NCBI GenBank assembly: GCA_007135795.1
Contig: SLIE01000409.1
Span: 1 to 16,406 of the forward strand
Reading direction: 5' to 3'
Source of the DNA: Desulfobacterales bacterium
Lineage (GTDB): Bacteria; Desulfobacterota; Desulfobacteria; Desulfobacterales; Desulfosalsimonadaceae
Length of the DNA: 16,406 nt
Numbering within the stretch: position 1 is the first letter of the stretch; each line of letters opens with the position of its first letter. The notes under the pieces are model-generated. The model worked only from the letters and a program-made list of their open reading frames with translations, was not told where the DNA came from and did not search any database. Positions 7,078 to 13,717 of the stretch are shown here, piece by piece. The translations under genes and the position numbers were made by a program.

Positions 7078-8781
7078 ATGCTGCTAAATCCCAAAAAAGA
7101 AACTTTCGATCACCTGGATCCCAAATCTGCTGAAATCATGAAAAAAACCATCGCGTATTTCGAGGAGCGCGGAAAACAGAAACTGAAGGAAGACTTCCAT
7201 GAAAGACGCTGGTATGCGGATTTTCTTGAATTTGTAAAAGAAAATGAAATTTTCGCAACCCTGCTGACCCCCGCAAAGCATGCTCAAGACGGCGACCCGG
7301 ACAAACGCTGGGATACCTACCGGAACTGTGACTTCAACGAAATCCTGGCATTCTACAACCTCTCTCACTGGTATACGTGGCAGGTCAGCATCCTCGGACT
7401 GGGGCCCATCTTCATGGGGAATAACGAGGCGATCAAAAAAACCACCGCAAAGTTGTTGAAAGAAGGCGGGATTTTCGCTTTCGGGCTTTCCGAGCGGACC
7501 CATGGCGCGGACCTTTATTCATCCGATATGTCAATAACGCCGCTGGGAAATGGCAAGTATGTGGCTGACGGCGGGAAATACTACATTGGAAACGCCAACA
7601 AAGCCGCACTGGTTTCTACCTTCGCCAAGGACACGGAAACCGATGAGTATGTTTTTTTCGTGGCTGATCCGAACCATGAAAACTATGAGCTCGTACAAAA
7701 CGTGGTCGACTGGGAAGGGTATGTGGCCGAATACGCCCTGAGCGGATATCCGGTCACGGACAATGAAATCCTTGCTTACGGGCGGGATGCCTGGGACTGC
7801 GCCCTGAACACCGTCAACGTCGGCAAGTTCAACCTGGGATGGGGCGCCATCGGAATTGCCACCCACGCCTTTTACGAAGCCCTCAACCACGCGGGGAACA
7901 GAAACCTTTACGGAAAGTATGTCACCGACTTTCCGCACATCAAACAGCATTTTGTCGATGCGTATACCCGCCTTGTCGCAATGAAGATATTTTCCCAGCG
8001 CGCCACGGACTACTTTCGCAGTGCCTCCGAAGAAGACCGCCGCTACCTGCTTTACAACCCCATCGTCAAGATGAAGGTTCCCACGCAGGGTGAGGAAGTG
8101 ATCAACCTTCTCTGGGATGTCATCGCCGCACGCGGTTTTGAAAAAGATGTCTATTTTGAAATGGCCGCCACCGATATCCGGTCCCTGCCCAAGCTTGAAG
8201 GAACCGTGCATGTCAACATGGCACTGATTATCAAGTTCATCGCCAACTATTTTTTCAACCCGGGCGAATTCCCGGAAATTTCAAAACGAAATGACAGTGC
8301 GGACGATGAATTCCTGTTCCGTCAGGGGCCCACAAAGGGGCTTGGCAAGATCCGTTTTCACGACTACAACCTGGCTTACAGCGATGTCAACACACCCAAC
8401 GTCACGATTTTCAAAGAACAGATCAGTATTTTCAAGGATTTTCTGATTGATGCGGCACCCGGCCCCGAGCAGGCGAAAAACATCGATTTTCTGCTTGGCG
8501 TGGGAGAAATATTTACCTTGGTGGCATACGGCCAACTCATCCTGGAAAAATACAAAATAGATAAACTGGAAGAAGACCTCATCGAACAGATCTTCGATTT
8601 CATGGTCCGTGATTTTTCACGTTATGCCCTGCAACTCTATTCCAAGCAGGACACCACGGAAAAGCAGGGGGCGTGGTGCCTGAAGATGATCCGAAAACCG
8701 GTTGACGCACCGGGGCGGTTCAACCGGTTCCTGGATGAATATGTCTACAGCCTGAAAGATACGTATGAAATGAATCCCTAA
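7078..8781 (+). CDS. Acyl-CoA dehydrogenase family protein, long form
   Basis: This is an FAD-dependent flavoprotein that would oxidise an acyl-CoA at the alpha-beta bond. Family motifs are present: FGLSERTHGADL at 135-146 (the usual A-x-TE-x-x-x-GSD FAD/substrate block), ADGGKYYIGNANKA at 163-176 (the G-K-x-x-I-T/G-N block) and LEGT at 373-376. Glu374 in LEGT matches the catalytic base of medium-chain acyl-CoA dehydrogenase (Glu376 in YEGT). The protein has 567 residues against about 380-400 for the classical family. The extra C-terminal 170-180 residues look helical and resemble the added domain of long forms such as bacterial FadE types. The start is supported by GGAGG at 7069-7073, 4 bases before ATG. 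The substrate cannot be told. It follows marR and is probably under its control. Confidence 0.93.
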   Translation: MLLNPKKETFDHLDPKSAEIMKKTIAYFEERGKQKLKEDFHERRWYADFLEFVKENEIFATLLTPAKHAQDGDPDKRWDTYRNCDFNEILAFYNLSHWYTWQVSILGLGPIFMGNNEAIKKTTAKLLKEGGIFAFGLSERTHGADLYSSDMSITPLGNGKYVADGGKYYIGNANKAALVSTFAKDTETDEYVFFVADPNHENYELVQNVVDWEGYVAEYALSGYPVTDNEILAYGRDAWDCALNTVNVGKFNLGWGAIGIATHAFYEALNHAGNRNLYGKYVTDFPHIKQHFVDAYTRLVAMKIFSQRATDYFRSASEEDRRYLLYNPIVKMKVPTQGEEVINLLWDVIAARGFEKDVYFEMAATDIRSLPKLEGTVHVNMALIIKFIANYFFNPGEFPEISKRNDSADDEFLFRQGPTKGLGKIRFHDYNLAYSDVNTPNVTIFKEQISIFKDFLIDAAPGPEQAKNIDFLLGVGEIFTLVAYGQLILEKYKIDKLEEDLIEQIFDFMVRDFSRYALQLYSKQDTTEKQGAWCLKMIRKPVDAPGRFNRFLDEYVYSLKDTYEMNP

Positions 8782-8806
8782 CCACCGGGGTTCAATCCGA
8801 CACATC

Positions 8807-8838
8807 AATGACCGGCGGGCTTGTTGCCGCCGGTCATT
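8807..8838 (+). terminator. Hairpin after the acyl-CoA dehydrogenase gene
   Basis: A perfect 12-bp stem (AATGACCGGCGG 8807-8818 with CCGCCGGTCATT 8827-8838) has an 8-base loop and begins 26 bp after the stop codon. There is no T run behind it, so it may be a weak terminator or a 3'-end stabiliser rather than a classic intrinsic terminator. A second, bulged hairpin (CGTGTTTCCG 8871-8880 with CGGA-TCG-AACACG 8889-8901) follows. Confidence 0.55.
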
Positions 8839-8932
8839 CCAACCCCATCCCATCGGCAAAACCATAACTGCGTGTTTCCGTACGACTGCGGATCGAACAC
8901 GACCGATCATCATTCATGGCCTGATCTCTGAG

Positions 8933-9155
8933 CATACAAAATGATCAATTTCAACCGGGTGGGGCCGGGTGTTGCCCGCAGCAACAATTGCAGGGGGGTT
9001 GCTTATAGCTCTTGGCGAAGCGTAGACAAGCGACCTGTGGCCCTTGCCGTTTATCACAGGGCGCGTCGAAGCGAGTCATAGAGATATAAGCGTTCTCCTG
9101 CAGTTGCCAGGGCAATACCCGGCACCGCCCGGGAGAAATTGCCCTTTTCCGTATG
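8933..9155. repeat. 223-bp imperfect inverted repeat (one long hairpin)
   Basis: Nearly the whole segment folds back on itself around about 9045. Paired blocks, left to right with their partners: CATAC 8933-8937 with GTATG 9151-9155; CAATTTC 8946-8952 with GAAATTG 9135-9141; the GC-rich block 8955-8976 (CCGGGTGGGGCCGGGTGTTGCC) with 9111-9133; TTGCAGG 8989-8995 with CCTGCAG 9097-9103; GCTTATA 9001-9007 with TATAAGC 9085-9091; CCTGTG 9034-9039 with CACAGG 9055-9060. Mismatches are spread along both arms. It fills the gap between the convergent dehydrogenase and CNT transporter genes. No ORF of interest lies in it. It could be a MITE-like repeat, a structured RNA or a two-way transcription block. 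Confidence 0.7.
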
Positions 9156-9176
9156 ACATACTGACAACCCGTCGAA

Positions 9177-10421
9177 TCACCAATACAACAGCCCCACCAC
9201 CGCACCGGTCATGCACGTGGCCATGGTCCCCGCAATGATCGACTTGAACCCCAGCGAAACAATCTCTTCACGCCTGCCGGGTGCAATGCCGCCCAGTCCG
9301 CCGATCATGATCCCCAGGCTTCCGGGATTGGCAAAACCGCACAGCGCATAAGACATTATCAAAAGGCTTTTTGTGCCCAACGCCTGCTCCGGCAGGGACG
9401 CCATGTCAATATAGGCGATCAATTCATTTAAAATGGTCTTGGTCCCCAATAATGCGCCCGCAACCGGGGCTTCCGCCCACGGCACCCCGATCAACCAGAC
9501 CACCGGCGCCATAAACCATCCTAAAATCCGTTGAAGACCCAGCGGGGCCCCGAATATCTCAGGAAACAACCCAAGAAGGATATTCACCAGGTGCACCACC
9601 GCCACCAGGACAATAATCATTGCGATAATATTGATCAGCAGCTGTATCCCGGATATGGTCCCCTGGGTCAGGGCGTCCATGGCACTTGTTGCAGGATCGG
9701 TCTCATCGAGTTTAGCCGAAGTGGGATTTTCCGTCTCCGGAATAATAACCTTGGATATCACGATTGCCGCGGGAATGCTTATAATGGAGGCCGTCAGGAT
9801 GTGCCCCGCCACATTGGGGATAACATCCCGAAGAATACTGGCATACAGGACCATGACCGTCCCCGCGATGGTGGCCATCCCGGATGTCATAAGGGTGAAC
9901 AGTTCGCTTCGGGTCATTTTTTCAACGTAAGGGCGAATCAGCAGCGGGGCTTCGACCATTCCGACAAAAACATTGGCCGACACCCCTAACCCTTCCGCGC
10001 CACCCAACCGCATTCCTTTTTCCAGCACCCATGAAAACCCCCCCACGATTTTCGGAAGTATTTTCCAGTAAAAGAAAACCGCCGACAACGCACTGATCAC
10101 CAACACCAGGGGAAGCGCCTGGAATGCCAGGATAAATGTGGCATAGGGATTCGTTACATCAAAAGGGAGATCCCCACCGCCAATGTAACCGAAAACAAAC
10201 GACGTACCCGCCCGGGTCGATTCTTCAAGCGCCAGCACCACCCGGTTTGCGTAAATAAACACGTTCGCGAAAATGGGCAGCTTCAACAAAATCAGTGCAA
10301 TCACGAACTGACAGATCACCCCCGTAATAACCAGCTTAACAGGAAACCGCCGCCGGCTTTCACTCATCAGCCAGGCAACCGTGATAAAGACCAATATGCC
10401 GGCAATACCTTGGTAACTCAT
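9177..10421 (-). CDS. Concentrative nucleoside transporter (CNT/NupC family)
   Basis: This inner-membrane symporter takes up nucleosides with H+ or Na+. The 414-residue protein has many hydrophobic segments and the CNT signature blocks: ANVFVGMVEAPLLIRPYV (150-166) in the first re-entrant hairpin, TKTILNELIAY (327-337) in the second, and SYALCGFANPGSLGI (357-371). Compared with Vibrio CNT, the substrate-binding Glu156, Glu332, Asn368 and Ser371 are kept (Glu157, Glu333, Asn365, Ser368). The Gln154-Thr155 pair, which contacts the base, is Met155-Val156, so specificity may differ. I chose the ATG at 10419-10421 because AAAGGTG lies upstream; a GTG at 10466 would add 15 residues and overlap the previous gene. 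It follows the MFS gene by 41 bp on the same strand, probably as an operon. Confidence 0.93.
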   Translation of the reverse strand: MSYQGIAGILVFITVAWLMSESRRRFPVKLVITGVICQFVIALILLKLPIFANVFIYANRVVLALEESTRAGTSFVFGYIGGGDLPFDVTNPYATFILAFQALPLVLVISALSAVFFYWKILPKIVGGFSWVLEKGMRLGGAEGLGVSANVFVGMVEAPLLIRPYVEKMTRSELFTLMTSGMATIAGTVMVLYASILRDVIPNVAGHILTASIISIPAAIVISKVIIPETENPTSAKLDETDPATSAMDALTQGTISGIQLLINIIAMIIVLVAVVHLVNILLGLFPEIFGAPLGLQRILGWFMAPVVWLIGVPWAEAPVAGALLGTKTILNELIAYIDMASLPEQALGTKSLLIMSYALCGFANPGSLGIMIGGLGGIAPGRREEIVSLGFKSIIAGTMATCMTGAVVGLLYW

Positions 10422-10462
10422 ACGCACACCTTTATTTTTCCCTTTCCGCAATCCTGCAAGCG

Positions 10463-11785
10463 TCACCCCCCGGTGTCGACACCCGCACGCGGAATCAACA
10501 CGAAAACCAGAAAGACCTGAATGGCCAGACCAATCGACGTCAATATCAAGGCGGACACGTAAGCCCCCTTGTACGCGACAATATCAGCAGCGCCCGCCAT
10601 CTGCATCAGATCCACCACGGGCCCAGCGATCAGTGTTCCGGCCACACCCCACGACAAAAACAAGGTTGCGTTGAAATAACCGAACAACCTCCCCCGCTGC
10701 TGCGGCGGGATTAAAAATGAGGCCATCGCATATGAAGATGCGAGGATAATGACTTCAGCCGCTCCCCGAAAAAAAGCTGCCACGTAAATCATCCACAATT
10801 CCGCTGCAATAATAAAAAATATCAGATAAATCAATGCGGCGATGGCACCCAGGCAGACCGTGCGGCCATTTCCGAGAAAATTCCCGATTTTTCCCGCGAG
10901 CAAACCGAACAGAATGATTGCCAGTGACTCCATATTAAATATGTAGCTCAACACCCGGCTGGAAACATTAAACCCGGTATCCAGAAAAAGATACTGGGAC
11001 TGAATGACCATAACGCAGTTCCGACCGAAATTGATAAATGTCATTGCGAGCAGAAAAACCAGGTACAGGCGCAAAGAGGTTTTCGCGCAAGCGGCGTCAC
11101 AGGAAATCTCCACGCGTCCCTTTTGCTGGAGACCCCCTTCGGGCAGATAAAAAACAGGGATCATCGATAATAGCATCGCGGCAACGGATACAAAAAAGAG
11201 CGCTCCAGACTCAAACCCCCACCCGTCGTATCTCATGCCGAATCCGTCGTACAAAAGACCACCGATCCAGATTCCCCCGAAACGACCTATCCCGCCGACA
11301 CTGGTCAGCAACCCCATTACTTCGTTTCTTCTCCGCTGCGGATAGAGATCCGAAATAAGGGCACTCCACCCGATATTGCTCATCGACCAGACAATTTCTA
11401 CCAATGCCAGTCCGATGATAATGATGTACCCCGCCATAGCCGGCGTATCAGCCTGGAGATGGGCCCACCAGACCAGGATGGTCCCAAAGCCGCCGGCAAG
11501 TTCCCCCCACAATATCAATGTCCGGCGAATCTGCCGGCTATCGGAAATCCTGCCCCAGATAAAAGTTTGGGACGCGATGTTGAGCAACATCGGCAATGTG
11601 GCAAAAAGCGTGGTTTCCGTTACTGAAAGTTCGAGGTGATACCTGAGGTAAATGGAAAGATATGCATAAAAAAGCCCGCGCCGGAACATGGCCAGACCCT
11701 GAAAAGCGCCCACCCCTATAAAAACCGGCATACGACCGTTTCGCGGCAGAAGACCATCTGTATCAGGTTTGGAGGTCCGGATCAT
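10463..11785 (-). CDS. Major facilitator superfamily transporter
   Basis: The 440-residue membrane protein has about 12 hydrophobic helices in two halves joined by a polar loop near residues 215-235. The MFS loop 2-3 motif is visible as GRISDSRQIRR (78-88), and a second, weaker copy lies in the second half (AGKIGNFLGNGRT). The start is ATG 11783-11785 with AAAGGTG a few bases upstream, nearly the same ribosome binding site as the CNT gene behind it. The substrate cannot be told from sequence. Since the next gene is a nucleoside transporter, a nucleoside or related export/import role is possible but is inference from neighbourhood only. A repeat element separates it from the cyclase-like gene upstream. 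Confidence 0.9.
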   Translation of the reverse strand: MIRTSKPDTDGLLPRNGRMPVFIGVGAFQGLAMFRRGLFYAYLSIYLRYHLELSVTETTLFATLPMLLNIASQTFIWGRISDSRQIRRTLILWGELAGGFGTILVWWAHLQADTPAMAGYIIIIGLALVEIVWSMSNIGWSALISDLYPQRRRNEVMGLLTSVGGIGRFGGIWIGGLLYDGFGMRYDGWGFESGALFFVSVAAMLLSMIPVFYLPEGGLQQKGRVEISCDAACAKTSLRLYLVFLLAMTFINFGRNCVMVIQSQYLFLDTGFNVSSRVLSYIFNMESLAIILFGLLAGKIGNFLGNGRTVCLGAIAALIYLIFFIIAAELWMIYVAAFFRGAAEVIILASSYAMASFLIPPQQRGRLFGYFNATLFLSWGVAGTLIAGPVVDLMQMAGAADIVAYKGAYVSALILTSIGLAIQVFLVFVLIPRAGVDTGG

Positions 11786-11837
11786 AAGACACCTTTGCCG
11801 ATACGCATTGTCGTCCCTGAGCAGTCAGGCACTAAAT

Positions 11838-11980
11838 AGTGCCCGAACAAAAACCAGGATTTTTCGTCAAGGTCAAGGACGGCGAAAATTTTAACCGCAG
11901 GAATACTGAGCGTATTTTGAGGATTAAAATTTGAGCCGGACGCAGAAATTGGCGAAAAAGACGGTTTTCGTTCAGGCACT
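11838..11980. repeat. MITE-like element with 18-bp terminal inverted repeats
   Basis: AGTGCCCGAACAAAAACC (11838-11855) and the inverted copy at 11963-11980 match at 16 of 18 positions. Between them lie further palindromic pieces: GAAAATTTTAA opposite TTAAAATTT, and AATAC-TGAGC-GTATT. The sequence CAGGCACTAAATA occurs at the outer left edge (11826-11838) and again at the right end (11973-11985). The element fills most of the 193-bp gap between the cyclase and MFS genes and has no transposase. I recall very similar repeats in Desulfobacteraceae genomes, often mis-called as small proteins; this was not checked. Confidence 0.75.
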
Positions 11981-13211
11981 AAATAAACATAGACACCCGG
12001 CAGTCCGGCCAGCAATACATGGTTTTCATATTTTTGCGGACCAACCCGCGTATCGGCCCGTCTTGAGATATAACAAACCCTAAACTATCCGGGCATTTAC
12101 CGATAAAATCGATCATGGAATTATGCCGGGTGCCGAGCAACTGGTGCTCGAATAGCGTGTTTCCACCGCTGTAACCGTCCGGTCCTTCAAACACCTTCCC
12201 CTTCCATTTCGGTGCCTTGAGGGTGACGCCAAAAGACATGATTCGAAATGTGCCGCTCATGATCAGGGCACCGTCCACAGCGGCAAGCTGGGCCAGCACC
12301 TGCAATCTTTCGGAAATTTTCCGGTTGTAGCTCAACCGTTTCATGGCCGCGAGTTCAGAATTGTCATCGATGCATACGGATTCCGATATCAATTCATGGA
12401 TCATCAGGTTCTCACGAAACGTATACTTTGCATTGAAATAATCACTATACAACGGCAACCGCTGATCCGGGACGATCAGCACCGATCCCCCGTGGCTTCT
12501 CGACGAAATTTCGGACAGCAGATAATCCAGGCTGTGTATGAAGACCTTCCAGTAAGCCCGGTCAGTTGCTTTTGAATGGGTATCACGCTTGATCTTGTTG
12601 AACAGGTAATTCCCCATTGCCTTGGAATAAAAAGGAGACGGCGTGGCTTTGATAAATTTTCCGGCAACAAACCGGCCGACTTGCGTATCCCCCTTCGATA
12701 TAATCAAAGACCCCGGTGTAACAGAAGTAATCATGAATACATTCGGCCGCCTGAAAACTTCGCCATCGATCCCCTCCTGGATATTGTCAAAGTAATTGGG
12801 GAGAGCATTGAAAAACATTGCCCCCCATATTTCATACCTTTTTTTAGTTTCATCCGTGGGGGTGACGACAAAAGAGGTGAACCGGGGATCAAACGCCATG
12901 GCAATCTTGGACAGACTGTCCACTGTCAACGGGATACGATGTTCAAACGTCACGATCAACTGCTTCCGCCGGGGATCTGAAAATGCCTTTGTCGCTCTTT
13001 TTTTGTTTAAAAACACGAGGCTGAAGGTTACCGGATGGTCCTCTTCTTTTTTCAGGCTCGCCAGAAATGCGGTTTCCACAAGAAATTCAACATCTTCTTG
13101 AGAAATCGGCATTCTGTGCGGGGTTTCCTCCGTTAAAGCTGCAGAATTGGAATCAATCGGATCTGTTATCCATGAATCCATTATTTTTTGGATAATTGCC
13201 TTGTCAAACAT
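11979..13211 (-). CDS. Diadenylate cyclase-like (DisA_N/DAC domain) protein with large N-terminal domain
   Basis: The last third of this 410-residue protein matches the DAC domain that joins two ATP into c-di-AMP. The DGA motif is at 313-315 (AAVDGALIMSGTFRI), the phosphate/metal-binding motif is GTRHNS at 360-365, and the domain ends with GFVISQDGPIRGLVRKN. The usual motif is RHR; here it is RHN. Between the motifs is a longer loop (about 334-352) than in DisA or CdaA. The first 300 residues are not DisA helix-hairpin-helix or CdaA membrane helices; they are soluble and resemble the sensor domains (DACNV type) described in front of orphan DAC domains (from memory, moderate confidence). The ATG 13209-13211 has AAAGGGGA rather far upstream (about 14 bases). 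The stop TAG lies inside the repeat element. It is upstream of the MFS and CNT transporters on the same strand. Confidence 0.8.
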   Translation of the reverse strand: MFDKAIIQKIMDSWITDPIDSNSAALTEETPHRMPISQEDVEFLVETAFLASLKKEEDHPVTFSLVFLNKKRATKAFSDPRRKQLIVTFEHRIPLTVDSLSKIAMAFDPRFTSFVVTPTDETKKRYEIWGAMFFNALPNYFDNIQEGIDGEVFRRPNVFMITSVTPGSLIISKGDTQVGRFVAGKFIKATPSPFYSKAMGNYLFNKIKRDTHSKATDRAYWKVFIHSLDYLLSEISSRSHGGSVLIVPDQRLPLYSDYFNAKYTFRENLMIHELISESVCIDDNSELAAMKRLSYNRKISERLQVLAQLAAVDGALIMSGTFRIMSFGVTLKAPKWKGKVFEGPDGYSGGNTLFEHQLLGTRHNSMIDFIGKCPDSLGFVISQDGPIRGLVRKNMKTMYCWPDCRVSMFI

Positions 13212-13287
13212 GATGTGGTATGTATCCCCTTTCCACCGGACACTTATGAGCGTTTTAAGGATTTAAAGCCATATTAAAAAAAGGTTG

Positions 13288-13352
13288 CCGTCCGATGTAT
13301 TTCGTCATAAATACATTGATCTACCGCAATTGCGCCTTCTATACTACCGGTA
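13288..13352. repeat. Palindrome-rich intergenic segment
   Basis: ATGTATTT (13295-13302) and AAATACAT (13309-13316) form a perfect 8-bp hairpin, followed by TACCG (13322-13326) opposite CGGTA (13348-13352). The 14 bases CCGTCCGATGTATT (13288-13301) are the exact reverse complement of 6379-6392, which lie inside the repeat upstream of marR. A 14-base match is near chance for the whole window, but both copies lie in palindromic non-coding DNA. It is probably a fragment of a dispersed repeat. Confidence 0.4.
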
Positions 13353-13358
13353 CGGAGC

Positions 13359-13390
13359 TTGCAACAGCATAAATAATGATTATAACTCAT
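13359..13390 (+). promoter_or_regulatory. Candidate promoter of the znu genes with Fur-family-like palindrome
   Basis: TTGCAA (13359-13364) and TATAAC (13381-13386) are spaced by 16 bases. An inverted pair ATGA (13376-13379) and TCAT (13387-13390) flanks the -10 in an AT-rich context (AATGATTATAACTCATA). This looks like a Fur/Zur-family site, which would fit a zinc-transport locus. The match to known Zur boxes is loose. Confidence 0.35.
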
Positions 13391-13432
13391 AAAGGACGCG
13401 AAGAAAAAGGATTAAATCAAACCCGACAAAAA

Positions 13433-13451
13433 ATCCTGATTTCGTCAGGAT
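13433..13451 (-). terminator. Rho-independent terminator on the minus strand
   Basis: ATCCTGA (13433-13439) and TCAGGAT (13445-13451) form a 7-bp stem with a 5-base loop. Read on the minus strand, the stem is followed by a run of T (the A run 13428-13433). It would stop minus-strand transcripts coming from 13452 or beyond, where no minus-strand gene is visible, about 220 bp before the cyclase-like gene starts. Confidence 0.5.
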
Positions 13452-13495
13452 AATGGATAACCTTTCAGGCACGCCAAGCCAACATATCCTAATAT

Positions 13496-13717
13496 ATGGT
13501 TAGTCCTCTTTTGAAAAGATGGATTTTCTTCAGGAGCAATTCAATGGCCCATGTATCATGCAGACCACAGCCACGACCACGACTTGCATGCGTCGCACAG
13601 TTGGCTGTCACACCCATTGGCGATGCTCCAGGCAAGATGGGCGACCCTCTGGCTGAAAACCGGGCTCAAAATCTCCCCCACGTCGCCAACCTGAATAGAA
13701 AGCAGAAGGGATCATGA
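13496..13717 (+). pseudogene. znuA: Probable relic of a zinc ABC transporter binding protein gene (znuA)
   Basis: Pieces of a ZnuA-type protein appear in two frames just before znuC. Frame A (13496-13717) starts MVSPLLKRWIFF, which could be the head of a signal peptide, and ends with DPLAENRAQNLPHVA (from 13643), which resembles the ZnuA C-terminus. Frame B (ATG 13551 to TGA 13694, 47 codons) reads HSHDHDLHASHSWLSHPLAML, close to the histidine-rich loop and DPH-x-WLSP block of ZnuA. The frame A stop overlaps the znuC start (ATGA at 13714-13717), as a functional znuA would. ZnuA normally has about 300 residues; here only about 220 bp remain, so most of the gene is deleted and the frame is broken. 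The family assignment rests on short motifs. The alternative is a small histidine-rich protein or chance. Confidence 0.5.

Noticed and set aside
7531..8211. 226-residue minus-strand frame inside the acyl-CoA dehydrogenase gene
   Set aside because: It is a shadow of the coding strand; the dehydrogenase frame has all family motifs.
11782..12015. 77-residue minus-strand reading frame between the cyclase-like and MFS genes
   Set aside because: It is a translation of the MITE-like repeat and runs into the end of the cyclase-like gene in another frame; it has no ribosome binding site.
13551..13694. Histidine-rich 47-residue frame as a functional metal chaperone
   Set aside because: It has no ribosome binding site, and its motifs fit a fragment of ZnuA whose other parts lie in a second frame, so a relic is more likely. 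It is not fully excluded.
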